From assembly GCA_903929795.1 (NCBI GenBank), contig CAIYWC010000178.1, positions 1-64,000 on the forward strand: a stretch of DNA of 64,000 bases, written 5' to 3'. The position numbers and the translations under genes are program-made. How positions within the stretch are numbered: the stretch's first letter is position 1; each line of letters opens with the position of its first letter. This document shows, in pieces, positions 33,788-42,428 of the stretch. The notes beneath the pieces are model-generated. The model had not been told where the DNA came from, did not search any database, and was given only the letters and a program-made list of their open reading frames with translations. This DNA is from an uncultured Myxococcales bacterium. GTDB lineage: Bacteria; Myxococcota_A; UBA9042.

Positions 33788-33870
33788 CGGGTTTCCTGGC
33801 GCGCAAGGCGCACGCGCTGGGCGGATGTGGCATGCGCCGCGGATGAGGTCAAGATCGGTTCACGCAAGCC

Positions 33871-36360
33871 TCAGGCCGCCGCGGACTTCCGGCCGCGCCA
33901 GCGCGACAGCAGCAGCAACGCCGCCGGCAGCACGACGACCGCGGTGGTCAGGCAGGCCACTTCGCCCATGACCGCGACCGTGCCAAACAGGAACAGCGCC
34001 TGATTCTTGGCCAAAAGCAGCGAGGAGTAGCCGATAATCGTCGTCATCGAGCACAGCGCCACTGCGCCGCCGGTCGATTGCACCGCGCCCGTCACGTCGC
34101 GCCGGCCATCCTGGACATAGCGCGCCATGACGTTCACGGCATAGTCGACACCGATGCCAAACGTGATCGGCAAGGCGATGAAGTTGGTGAAATTGAGCTT
34201 GACGCCAAAGCCCAGGGCGGCACCGCACAGCCACAGCACGCCGAGCAGCAGCGACGCAATCACTTGCAACGACGTGGAGATCGCCCGCACGGTCAGCAGG
34301 ACCACCAGGATCACGCCTGCGAGCGACACCGCGCTCGCCAGCGGGGCGTCGTGGCCGATCGACGACAGGATATCGCCGGACAGCGGGATGGAACCGGCGA
34401 CGCGGCCGGGGTGATCCGGCGCCGCTTCGTTGGCAACGGCGCGCAGCTCCTCGACAAAAAGGTCAATACCCTCGGCTTTCCACAGGCGATCCGTCGCCGC
34501 GGGGTAGACAAGCACTGTCCGGCCCATCTGGCCATCCTTCTCGCGCAGTCCAGTCACCGCCGGACGCGGTAAATCCTGTGGCCTCAATGGCTTGAGTGTG
34601 TCGTCGCCCAGCAGGCGATCCAGATCCTTCAACTGTTCCGGTGCGATGTGCGCCCGCACGCGCGGCGTCAGGAGCGCACGCGTCGCCGCCAGTTCCGCCA
34701 CCTTGGCCTCCTGGCCCTGCGGCAGCACGTCGTCCGCCGTCACCACCCGGCCCACCAGCGGCCCCAGCTTGCCGTGGTCGATCCGCGCGCGCACCAGCTG
34801 GGCGGCCTTCTCCGCCTGCGCCTGGGTGTCAAACAGCATCACGGTCGGCGTCAGGTAGTGCCCCAACATCGTGTCCATCTTGTTGCCCCAGAACCCCGCG
34901 CCGTTGGTCCACGTGTCGTAGCGTCGCAACTTGTTGAAATTTGTCTCAATTTGGCTGGCGTCGAAATGCCGAACCGGGCCGAATGCCAAGACAGCGCCCA
35001 CCGCCGCCAGCAAGACGACCACGGGCGCACCGCGCTGCACCAGCGCGACGACGCGGCGCATCAGGAACCCGTGGCGCTGCGCCTCGGTCGGCGCAATCGC
35101 CTTGCCGTCGTCCAGCCACTTCAGCAGCGGCGGCATCAGCACAAACGCGGTCAGCCAGGCCATCACCATGCCCAAACCGCCGATGACGCCAAACTGGCGA
35201 AAGCCGCGAAATTCCGTAATCATCAGGGAGGCATACGCCACGCCCGCCGCCAGCGCCGCCGCCAGCGTGCCCGTGCGCGCGCCCCACACGCCCGCGACAA
35301 GCGCGTCTTCCACGCTCAGGCCGCGCATCCGCTCCTCGCGGTAGCGCGCCAGTAGCACCAGCCCGACGTTGATGCCGTTGCCAACGATAATCGAGCCCAA
35401 AAACGCGGTGTTGGAGTTCAGCTCGGTCACGTTCGCCGGCGGCAAGGACGCCAGGCCAAACGCGTACACCGTCGCGATGAGCAGCGGCGGCAGGAGCACC
35501 ACGACCGCGCGCCACCAGCGGTAATACAGCAAAATCACGCCGATCACCGCAATCATCACCAGAATCGAGGACACGGACAGGTCGGATTCCAGCGCGTCCA
35601 TCTCCTCGACGTTGATCGCCACGTCCGAGGCGTAGCCAATCTTCAGCGACGGTGCGTACTTGGCCGGCGACAGCGCCGCGGCATCGGCTTGCACGGCGGC
35701 CAAAAGCGCACGCGCTGACGCCGCCCCGGTGGAAAAGTCGCCCGCCTCCACGAACATCAGCGCCGTCTTCATCTTCTCGCTGGCGAACGCGGAGCCCGTC
35801 GCCTCGCCGCGCTTGGCCTCGTATTTCTTCTGAATTGCCGAAAAATCGACCGACGGCGCCTTCTCGTCCTCGTCCAGCAGCGCGTCAAAGCCTTTTTCCG
35901 CCTCCCACTCCTTGCGCGCCGCGATGCGCTTGTGGATGTCCTGCAGGTCGGGCAAATCGACGTACAGCGCCGCGTTGTGCTCCAGGAACGCGCGGATGTC
36001 GCGATCGTCCGCCCGCACGTCTTTCACCAGTTTTCCCGGGTACTTGCGAATGCGCGCCGCCAGATCCTGCAAGAACCGCTGCGCCGCCGGCAGCTCCTTG
36101 ACGTCGTCGACCTCCGCCACCACGCCCAGGAACTGCAGGCCCGGGCTGCGCTCGCGCATCTCGCCCAGCGCCTTGACGCTCGGCGCGTCGCGCGGCAGCA
36201 GCTCCTCGATCTCGCTGCGCAGGTGCAGGTACATGCTGGCTGTGCGCCAAGTCGCCGGAATGGCCAGTAAAAGTGCGACGATCCAGATGACGCGCGCGTG
36301 CCGCAGCAGCCAATGGATGTAGGCGCGGACCTGCGGAGACGGTTGCTGGGTGGTATTCAT
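33871..36360 (-). CDS. RND-superfamily exporter (MMPL/HpnN-like)
   Basis: 829 residues in the two-repeat RND layout: one membrane helix (about 25-45), a large periplasmic loop (about 45-250), five helices, a second loop and five final helices. Motifs such as ISVLVMIAVIGVILLYY, IVGNGINVGLVLLARYREER, FGIGVDYAVNVMARY and CSMTTIIGYSSLL match the MMPL/HpnN family, which moves lipids such as hopanoids or mycolate precursors using proton flow. It begins with an ATGA overlap to the upstream membrane-protein gene, so both are expressed together with the aminotransferase and ino1. A lipid or lipid-like product is the likely cargo (inference). Confidence 0.9.
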   Translation of the reverse strand: MNTTQQPSPQVRAYIHWLLRHARVIWIVALLLAIPATWRTASMYLHLRSEIEELLPRDAPSVKALGEMRERSPGLQFLGVVAEVDDVKELPAAQRFLQDLAARIRKYPGKLVKDVRADDRDIRAFLEHNAALYVDLPDLQDIHKRIAARKEWEAEKGFDALLDEDEKAPSVDFSAIQKKYEAKRGEATGSAFASEKMKTALMFVEAGDFSTGAASARALLAAVQADAAALSPAKYAPSLKIGYASDVAINVEEMDALESDLSVSSILVMIAVIGVILLYYRWWRAVVVLLPPLLIATVYAFGLASLPPANVTELNSNTAFLGSIIVGNGINVGLVLLARYREERMRGLSVEDALVAGVWGARTGTLAAALAAGVAYASLMITEFRGFRQFGVIGGLGMVMAWLTAFVLMPPLLKWLDDGKAIAPTEAQRHGFLMRRVVALVQRGAPVVVLLAAVGAVLAFGPVRHFDASQIETNFNKLRRYDTWTNGAGFWGNKMDTMLGHYLTPTVMLFDTQAQAEKAAQLVRARIDHGKLGPLVGRVVTADDVLPQGQEAKVAELAATRALLTPRVRAHIAPEQLKDLDRLLGDDTLKPLRPQDLPRPAVTGLREKDGQMGRTVLVYPAATDRLWKAEGIDLFVEELRAVANEAAPDHPGRVAGSIPLSGDILSSIGHDAPLASAVSLAGVILVVLLTVRAISTSLQVIASLLLGVLWLCGAALGFGVKLNFTNFIALPITFGIGVDYAVNVMARYVQDGRRDVTGAVQSTGGAVALCSMTTIIGYSSLLLAKNQALFLFGTVAVMGEVACLTTAVVVLPAALLLLSRWRGRKSAAA

Positions 36361-37322
36361 GCGGACTCCGTGCGCGAGAGGAAGCGACCGGCGGCGAAGC
36401 CGATGAGCAAACCGCCCGCCGCGACCGTGAGTTGGACAGCGCGCATGACGAGCGCGACGGCGAGGGCACGCGCCGGATTCGCAGCAAAACCAAGAACATG
36501 GGCAAACGCGCGATAGGAGCCTTCCGTGGCGCCCAGCTGGCCTGGGATCGCGTCGCCCACGGCTGCTCCGACCAGGTGGATCGCCTGCGCCGCGAACGCG
36601 TTGGTGACGCCGAGACTGCCGCCAACTGCGACGACGACCAGGCCGTATTGCAGCGCCTGAAGCACGCGGGCGAGGGTGCAGAGGCCGATCGCGGGCAGCG
36701 TTTGGCCGACGGCCCAGACCGCGGGATCGCTGCCGTCAAGCGGTGGCAGAAAGCGCGCGAGGCGTTTGCGCAGCCACGCGCCCACGCGCGGTTGGCTGGC
36801 GAGCACAAAGACGGCCGTCGCCAGCGCGCCACAAGCCACGCCGTTCGCGGTGAGCGCCAACAGCAGCATCGTCGGCCTCTGCGGCGCGGCGAAAAGGACG
36901 GCGATACCGATCGCGGATATCACGGCGTTTCCTACCAGCGCGCACGCCTGCAAGCGGGCACAGGCACGCGTCGCGCGGGCGATCCCGACGGTGGCCCCTA
37001 GCGACCCGGCGCGGACCGCCTCTCCCGTCAAGCGCCCGGCAGGCAAGAGGATGCAGGCCCCATAGGCGAGACCCGTCGCGCGCACCCAGCCTGCCGCCGG
37101 CACTTGCGCGCCGATCGGGCCAAGCAGGCCGCGGACTGCAACGGCGTCGAGGACAGCCATCAGCGCTTCCAGCCCGACGATCGCCGGCAGCCAGCGCTCG
37201 GAGTCCCGGAGCGCCTGCCACACCGCCGCAGGGCCCGCCTGCACAACCAGCCACACCACGAGCGCCAGTCCCGCGGCCAGCAGCACGACTGGCAAGACGC
37301 GGGACCGCAGCGTTGTCGTCAT
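36357..37322 (-). CDS. AglD/UPF0104-like multi-pass membrane protein
   Basis: 321 residues with about eight membrane segments. The layout and runs such as AYGACILLPAGRLTGEAVRA and GAAVGDAIPGQLGATEGSYR match the UPF0104 / lysylphosphatidylglycerol-synthase membrane domain group, several of whose members flip or handle lipid-linked substrates. The catalytic aminoacyl-transferase domain of MprF is absent. ATG 37322 overlaps the DegT stop (ATGA) and its own stop overlaps the RND start, so it sits in the middle of a tightly coupled operon. It may flip the product that the RND protein exports. Confidence 0.8.
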   Translation of the reverse strand: MTTTLRSRVLPVVLLAAGLALVVWLVVQAGPAAVWQALRDSERWLPAIVGLEALMAVLDAVAVRGLLGPIGAQVPAAGWVRATGLAYGACILLPAGRLTGEAVRAGSLGATVGIARATRACARLQACALVGNAVISAIGIAVLFAAPQRPTMLLLALTANGVACGALATAVFVLASQPRVGAWLRKRLARFLPPLDGSDPAVWAVGQTLPAIGLCTLARVLQALQYGLVVVAVGGSLGVTNAFAAQAIHLVGAAVGDAIPGQLGATEGSYRAFAHVLGFAANPARALAVALVMRAVQLTVAAGGLLIGFAAGRFLSRTESA

Positions 37323-38653
37323 TCCTGGCTCGCAGCCCAATTGGCCAGACGGGCGCGGGCGGCCCAGACGCGGGCAAAAGCGACCGCGTACGCATCTACC
37401 GTCGCCGCCGGCTGGGCAATCATCGGGCAAGTCTGCGAAAACAGCAGGAGCGAATGGTCGAGCAGCCGCTGCGTCGCGGTGAAGTGCGCAGGCGCGTACT
37501 GCGCGGCAAAATCCGTCGTTGGGTCTGCCGTCCACGGAAAGCCGTGGCCGTAGCCCACGCGCTCCTGGAACACCGGATGGCTCGGCAGCGGCTGGTTCTG
37601 CCACAGCACGACCTCACAGCCTTCCGCCCGCAGCGCGCGCGCCAGGGCGTCGCGAAACACCTTCGGCTGCGCGTCCACACCCGCCGCGGCCAGGTCGAAC
37701 CGCACGCGGAACTTGTGGTGCACCGTCGTCGCGCCCGGCGGCACCACCGGCGGCAGCACGCCCGGCAGCCGCGCCAACGCCACCGTCAGCCGCGCGGCAT
37801 TTTCCTGGCACAGCCGCGTGCGCTCCGGCAGGTTCACCAGCGACGCACGGGCCACCGCCGCCGCCAGCTCATTGCCGCGGTACATCCAGCCAATGCGCCC
37901 GGATGCCAGCGGTTTGCTGCCGTCCAGCGGCCGATCGGCATCGAATTCCAGGCGATCCGGCAGCGTCAGGTTCTGGCCGAAGCTGCGGATGCTATTGGCG
38001 GCCTCGGCGATCGCATCGTCGTTTGTGACGAGCACGCCGCCTTCGCCGATGCCGAGGTTCTTGCTCGACTGCAGCGAAAACGCGCCGGCCGTGCCCAGCG
38101 CGCCCACCGGCTTGCCCTGCCACGTCGCGCCGTGCGCCTGCGCCGCGTCCTCGATGACAAGCAGCTTGTGCGTCTGCGCCAGCGCCAGGATCGGCCCCAG
38201 CGCCAGCGAACAGCCGTGCACGTGCACGGGCATGACCGCGCGCGTGCGCGGCGTCAGCACCCGCGCGATCGTCTCGGCGGTCACCAGACCTGTCGCCTCG
38301 TCGACATCGGCGAAGATCGGGATCGCGCCTGCATGGACGACCGCCAGCGGCGTCGCGACAAAGCTGTAGGCCGGTACGATGACGTGATCGCCCTCGCCGA
38401 TGCCCGCCGCCACAAGCGCCAAGTGCAGCGCGCTTGTGCCCGAGTGGGTCAGCAGCGCGTACTTGGCGCCGGCAAACGCTGCGAATTCACGCTCGAAAGC
38501 TGCGGATTCCGGCGCGCTGGCACCGGACAGCACGCCGCGCGCCAGCACGCGATCGACGGCAGCGCGCACGCCAGCGTCGACCACGGGCCAGTGGACATGC
38601 GCATCGGCGGCGAGCGTCGGCGCGCCACCCAGGAACGCAGGACTCGACGCCAT
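37319..38653 (-). CDS. DegT/DnrJ/EryC1-family PLP aminotransferase
   Basis: 444 residues. It has the fold-type I aminotransferase pattern with LLVIEDAAQAHGATWQG (Asp169 contacting PLP) and FSLQSSKNLGIGEGG with the PLP Lys198. The family transaminates keto sugars (NDP-linked) and keto cyclitols. The FS-x-Q-x-SK-x-L-x-x-GEGG run and the AHGATW block recall, from memory, the branch that includes scyllo-inosose aminotransferases and AHBA synthases more than the nucleotide-sugar branch. Being five bases downstream of inositol-phosphate synthase makes an inositol-derived substrate attractive. ATG 38653 is the start. Its stop overlaps the next gene by ATGA. Confidence 0.9.
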   Translation of the reverse strand: MASSPAFLGGAPTLAADAHVHWPVVDAGVRAAVDRVLARGVLSGASAPESAAFEREFAAFAGAKYALLTHSGTSALHLALVAAGIGEGDHVIVPAYSFVATPLAVVHAGAIPIFADVDEATGLVTAETIARVLTPRTRAVMPVHVHGCSLALGPILALAQTHKLLVIEDAAQAHGATWQGKPVGALGTAGAFSLQSSKNLGIGEGGVLVTNDDAIAEAANSIRSFGQNLTLPDRLEFDADRPLDGSKPLASGRIGWMYRGNELAAAVARASLVNLPERTRLCQENAARLTVALARLPGVLPPVVPPGATTVHHKFRVRFDLAAAGVDAQPKVFRDALARALRAEGCEVVLWQNQPLPSHPVFQERVGYGHGFPWTADPTTDFAAQYAPAHFTATQRLLDHSLLLFSQTCPMIAQPAATVDAYAVAFARVWAARARLANWAASQE

Positions 38654-38658
38654 GGCTG

Positions 38659-39870
38659 CTACCCCGCAATTTTGCCCGTCTTGCGCGCCCACGCGTACAA
38701 TAGCGCTTCTTGCTTGAACAAATCGTGCTCTGGCGTCTCGCCCGGGCCGTGGAACGGCGACTTGAAGAACAGCGACAGCTGGCGCTGGATGCCGAAATTG
38801 CCGGCGCGCTTGGCCACCGTCAGCAGCCGCACGATGTCGATGCACAGCGGCGCCGCGAGCGCGGAGTCCTGGCACAGGAAATCGACCTTGATCTGCATCG
38901 GGATGCCGAGAAAGCCCTGGATGTCGATGTTATCCCACGCCTCCTTGGAGTCGCCGCGCGGCTTGTAGTAGTGGATGTGCACCGCGTGGTTTTCCACCTT
39001 GTAGCCGACGATCGAGTCGAGCACCGAGGCCTTGGACATCACTTTGGTCTTGTTGGACTCCGGGTTGTTCAGGATCAGGCCGTCATTGTTGCCGAGGATG
39101 TTCGTTGAGAACCAGCCCTCGACATGCAGCCGGCGGACGCGGAACATCGGCGCCAGCGCGGTCTTGAGCAGCGTCTGACCGGTTTTGCCGTCCATGCCGG
39201 CGAACGGCGTCTTGGTCACGTCCGCGAGCTCCGCCAGCGCGGGCACGTTGATCAGCGTCGGCGTAAAATTGCAGTACGGAATCCCAAGCTTGCACGCGGT
39301 GTAGAAATAGCGCATCGCCGGCGTGATGGTCGCGTCGTTCGCGTCCAACGCCGCGTCGAACGCCTTGAGCGACGCGTGGGTCGGGCCGGCTTGCAGCCAG
39401 GACTCGGTCGACGCGAGGTTGACCATGACGATCGCCGACAGGTTGTGCTGCTTGCGGAAGTCTTCAAGATTCTTGGTCAAAACCGCGATTTCCTCGCGGT
39501 ACGTCTTCACCGTCACAATGTTGTCGCCTTCGACGTTCGCCGCGAACTTCTTGGCGAATACCGCCGGCCAGGGCTTGATGGCCTCCAGCTCCTTGCGGAT
39601 CGGCTCCAGCTCGGATTTCGGCAGCACTTTGTGCTCCATCGCGCCGTCGAACACGTTGGCGAACCGCACGTCCCAGCCGGCAAACACGAGGTCTTCCAGC
39701 GGCGTGATGTCCAGCAGCGACGGCAGCGAGTCCGCCAGCTGTTCTTTGCCCGGTTCCGTGACCATGCCGAGACGCGGCGCAAGGCCTTTCACCATCATTT
39801 CCACACCGGCGATCATGGTCGATGCGACTGCGCCGTTGACGCCGATTACCGCTACTCCAACTTTACTCAT
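38659..39870 (-). CDS. ino1: Myo-inositol-1-phosphate synthase
   Basis: 403-residue NAD-dependent cyclase that converts glucose 6-phosphate to 1D-myo-inositol 3-phosphate. Family motifs: VGVAVIGVNGAVAST for NAD at the N terminus, FAGMDGKTGQTLLKTAL around the catalytic Lys residues, and GWFSTNILGNNDG, then YKVENHAVHIHYYKPRGDS. The length suits the short bacterial/archaeal form. ATG 39870 has AGGA upstream. Upstream by 68 bases is the GH3-type gene and downstream by five bases the aminotransferase, so inositol phosphate is probably the entry point of the pathway encoded here. Confidence 0.95.
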   Translation of the reverse strand: MSKVGVAVIGVNGAVASTMIAGVEMMVKGLAPRLGMVTEPGKEQLADSLPSLLDITPLEDLVFAGWDVRFANVFDGAMEHKVLPKSELEPIRKELEAIKPWPAVFAKKFAANVEGDNIVTVKTYREEIAVLTKNLEDFRKQHNLSAIVMVNLASTESWLQAGPTHASLKAFDAALDANDATITPAMRYFYTACKLGIPYCNFTPTLINVPALAELADVTKTPFAGMDGKTGQTLLKTALAPMFRVRRLHVEGWFSTNILGNNDGLILNNPESNKTKVMSKASVLDSIVGYKVENHAVHIHYYKPRGDSKEAWDNIDIQGFLGIPMQIKVDFLCQDSALAAPLCIDIVRLLTVAKRAGNFGIQRQLSLFFKSPFHGPGETPEHDLFKQEALLYAWARKTGKIAG

Positions 39871-39887
39871 CTGGTCCGTCCTGGTTG

Positions 39888-39909
39888 AAAAAAAAGAGTG
39901 GGGAAACTC
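39888..39909 (-). terminator. Weak hairpin with T8 run between GH3 and ino1 genes
   Basis: On the minus strand a four-base stem (GAGT/ACTC, loop of six) is followed directly by eight T bases. This is notable in such GC-rich DNA. The stem is short, so it may be an attenuator that lowers ino1 read-through rather than a true terminator. Confidence 0.3.
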
Positions 39910-39938
39910 ACCGAAGTCACGCTGATTCTGGGATCGCG

Positions 39939-41552
39939 CTACTCCACACGAACAAAGGGCGCAAGCTTGGCCCTGCGGGATTCGTCCAAGATTCGCGGGA
40001 ACTTGCCTTGGACATTGCCACGCGTGACCGTGTCCAAGAACTGCTTGGCGCCGCCTGCTTTGAGTGCGACGACGCGCGGCGCCAGGATGGCGACGTCGCC
40101 CGTGCGGTGCTCACGGTACACGCGGTTCACCTGAGACAGGCCTTCGTCAAAAGCTGCCGCGAAATCACTGAGATTTTCGGGCTCAGCGGCCTCGTCAAAC
40201 TCGGCGTAAAGCACGTAGCGGGACTTGCCGCCACCTTGGGTCCCGACGTCGGCCGCCGCGCCGAAATCGATGGTGCGGCACGGGTATTTGTCGATGGCGA
40301 ACGCGACGGCGCGCTCGATTTCCACGTGCGTCGTCAGCTCCTGGGTCACGGACAGACAGCCCTGCGTGCGGCCCATGAATTCGACGCGATGCGGCTTGAC
40401 GCTTGTGAACCGCACGATGTCGCCCAGCTCGTAGGCGAAAAGTCCGGAAGTCGTTGTCACGACAATCGAATACGGCGTGTCGACCTGCACTTGCCACAGC
40501 GGCAGGCGCGTCGGATTGGCGGTGCCGCGCTCGTCCAGCGGCACGAACTCGAAGAACGTCCCGCGGTGCGGCAGCATCAACATGCCGGGATTGCCGGAGA
40601 AATCGGTCGCGGCGTAGATGCCGCCCTCGGTCGCGTTGTACGTGTCGACCAGCGTGAAGTTGTCGCCGCCCATGAGGCGCCGCAGCAACGGCAAGTACGG
40701 CGCCGCCGACACGCCGCCGCCGATCATCACGCGCAGGTTCGGCCAGATCTCGGCGATCGTCGTGGCCGTGCGCCCGCGCTCCGCAGCCACGCGCAGGACG
40801 GTCTCCAAAAGCACCGGAAACCAGCAGGTTGTACCCGACAGGGCGCCGACGTCGTGGTCCAGATACGCCTCGGCGATCATCCGCATCTTCACGTTGTAGT
40901 CGCTGATCGTCATCATCTCGCCGCGCGGCAAGTAGATCGGCTTCGCGAACGCGGGCAGCTCGGTGACCATCAGCGCCGGATTCGAGGTGATCAGCACCGG
41001 TCCGTCGGGCTTCATCGTTGTCGGCGGCAGCAGCGCCAACGTGTAATGACTGAGGAATTTCGCCTCGTTCGCGTGCACCAGGTAGCGCATCACGATGTCG
41101 GCGCCCGCGCGGCGCGTGTGGCCAACCTGCCGCCGACCCAGCGGCAGGAACTTCGGGCGGCCTTCTTGCGAGCTGCCCGACGAATTGCCAAAATGGCGAA
41201 TGAATTCAGGAACCAACAAGCCGCGCTCTCCCTTGCGCATCCGCTCGATGTACGGTGAAAACGTGTCGTAGTCGCCGACCGGCACGCGCCGGGCAAAGTC
41301 GGCGTAGCTGCGAATCGTCGCGAAATTGTGCTGGCGGCCGAATTCCGTGTCCGCGGCGTGCGTCACGATGTCGAGCAACGCCTTCTGCTGCACCTGCTCC
41401 ACGTTCGCCGCGGCTTGGTCCCAGCGCCGCACGGTCAGCCGCGCGGCCTGCAACATCGCCCAACCCGCCACCGCCGGATAGACCGGCCGACGCAGCGCCG
41501 GCACGCCGGTTGTCGTCAGGGATTGCGCCAAATTCGCAGCTTCCATCGTCAC
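39939..41552 (-). CDS. GH3-type acyl-acid-amido synthetase
   Basis: 537-residue protein of the GH3 (auxin-responsive) branch of the ANL adenylating superfamily, which activates a carboxylic acid with ATP and couples it to an amine or amino acid. The three family motifs are visible: NSSGSSQEGRPK (123-134) for phosphate binding, YNATEGG (305-311), and YELGDIVRF (374-382). Bacterial GH3 relatives are found in amide- and acyl-coupling pathways. Here it sits upstream of ino1 and an aminotransferase, so it could amidate an amino-cyclitol or another amine made by the operon (inference). Start GTG 41552 with GAGG upstream; ATG 41546 is the alternative. Confidence 0.88.
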   Translation of the reverse strand: MTMEAANLAQSLTTTGVPALRRPVYPAVAGWAMLQAARLTVRRWDQAAANVEQVQQKALLDIVTHAADTEFGRQHNFATIRSYADFARRVPVGDYDTFSPYIERMRKGERGLLVPEFIRHFGNSSGSSQEGRPKFLPLGRRQVGHTRRAGADIVMRYLVHANEAKFLSHYTLALLPPTTMKPDGPVLITSNPALMVTELPAFAKPIYLPRGEMMTISDYNVKMRMIAEAYLDHDVGALSGTTCWFPVLLETVLRVAAERGRTATTIAEIWPNLRVMIGGGVSAAPYLPLLRRLMGGDNFTLVDTYNATEGGIYAATDFSGNPGMLMLPHRGTFFEFVPLDERGTANPTRLPLWQVQVDTPYSIVVTTTSGLFAYELGDIVRFTSVKPHRVEFMGRTQGCLSVTQELTTHVEIERAVAFAIDKYPCRTIDFGAAADVGTQGGGKSRYVLYAEFDEAAEPENLSDFAAAFDEGLSQVNRVYREHRTGDVAILAPRVVALKAGGAKQFLDTVTRGNVQGKFPRILDESRRAKLAPFVRVE

Positions 41553-41668
41553 AATGGGTCGCCTCAGGAGGGTGGTTCGACTCCGTCGCGGGCCGGCTCG
41601 TCCAGCCGCGGCGGGCGGATGATAGAGGAACGAGCCTGCGGGCGCCAGCCGACCAAGGCAAAGACAGC

Positions 41669-41714
41669 AAAAAAACGCCCACGATGCGGAAACGGTGCGC
41701 CGAACGGTGTCGTT
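41669..41714 (-). terminator. Possible terminator after the DUF4833-like gene
   Basis: Just past the stop, the minus strand has imperfect dyad symmetry (CGCAC to GTGGGCG) followed by seven T bases. The hairpin is not clean, but the T run is rare in this DNA. The GH3 promoter region probably follows. Confidence 0.25.
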
Positions 41715-42263
41715 TCAGTTCGTCAGCCGCTCCGAAAGTATGGCGCCAGTGTGCGGATTCCGTGCGTGAATTTCGACGTATTCGACCGTGTGGATCGCGG
41801 TGCGAAGTTTTGCAAAGGCGCTCGTCACCTCCGCGTCCGCGACGCCGGCGACCAGGGAACGCGCGACCGTGGCGCATCGGCCGCCCTGGGTTCGGGAGAT
41901 CACGATCACGATTGGGCGCGGCAGTCGCTTGAGTTTGACGCGGTATTCGCCTGGCACGGCTGTCGGCCCTTGATCGGTGACACCATAGGCCGTGTACTCC
42001 CACCAGCCCAGCGCGTGCGTGCGCACCGGCGGCGCGTCCTCGAATTCGCGCCAGTACGGAAAAAATGCCTCCTCGCCGACCGGCCGACACGCCGCGTCGA
42101 GGCGGAGGCCATAATCCACCCGATTGTGATCATCGCTCTTGTCGATGAAAAAGACGGTCGCCACGTCATGGGTGCCGAATTCCGGCTTGTCGGCAAACGC
42201 GCTGAGCGCGAAGAGCCAAAGCGGCAGCGGGTACAGGAGGCGGCGAAAAAACAGCTGCGACAC
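41715..42263 (-). CDS. Exported DUF4833-like protein
   Basis: About 182 residues from GTG 42263, giving a signal peptide (FFRRLLYPLPLWLFALSAFA). The mature part has VATVFFIDKSDDHNRVDYGLRL and a Trp/Tyr-rich stretch GWWEYTAYG, which I recognise as the pattern of the DUF4833 family; the match is from memory. The family function is unknown. An ATG at 42311 or 42386 would place residues before the signal. It lies upstream of and in line with the GH3 gene (162 bases), and is divergent from the inositol-monophosphatase-type gene. Confidence 0.65.
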   Translation of the reverse strand: MSQLFFRRLLYPLPLWLFALSAFADKPEFGTHDVATVFFIDKSDDHNRVDYGLRLDAACRPVGEEAFFPYWREFEDAPPVRTHALGWWEYTAYGVTDQGPTAVPGEYRVKLKRLPRPIVIVISRTQGGRCATVARSLVAGVADAEVTSAFAKLRTAIHTVEYVEIHARNPHTGAILSERLTN

Positions 42264-42428
42264 TGGGTTCGTTCCCCGATTCCGAAGGTGGCCCCCGGGC
42301 ACCTGCACCATAGCGGCATCGCGCGGTTTGGTGAAGAGGCTGGGCGCGCGCTGCCGCCGATCGCTTGCACCCGCGCGCGCGTGCACCTAACGTGGCGCCT
42401 GCCCGCGCGGTCGGGTCGGGAGCGACGG

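Noticed and set aside
39888-39895. A8 tract as a phase-variable switch
   Set aside because: It lies between genes, not in a coding frame, so slippage would not switch a protein.
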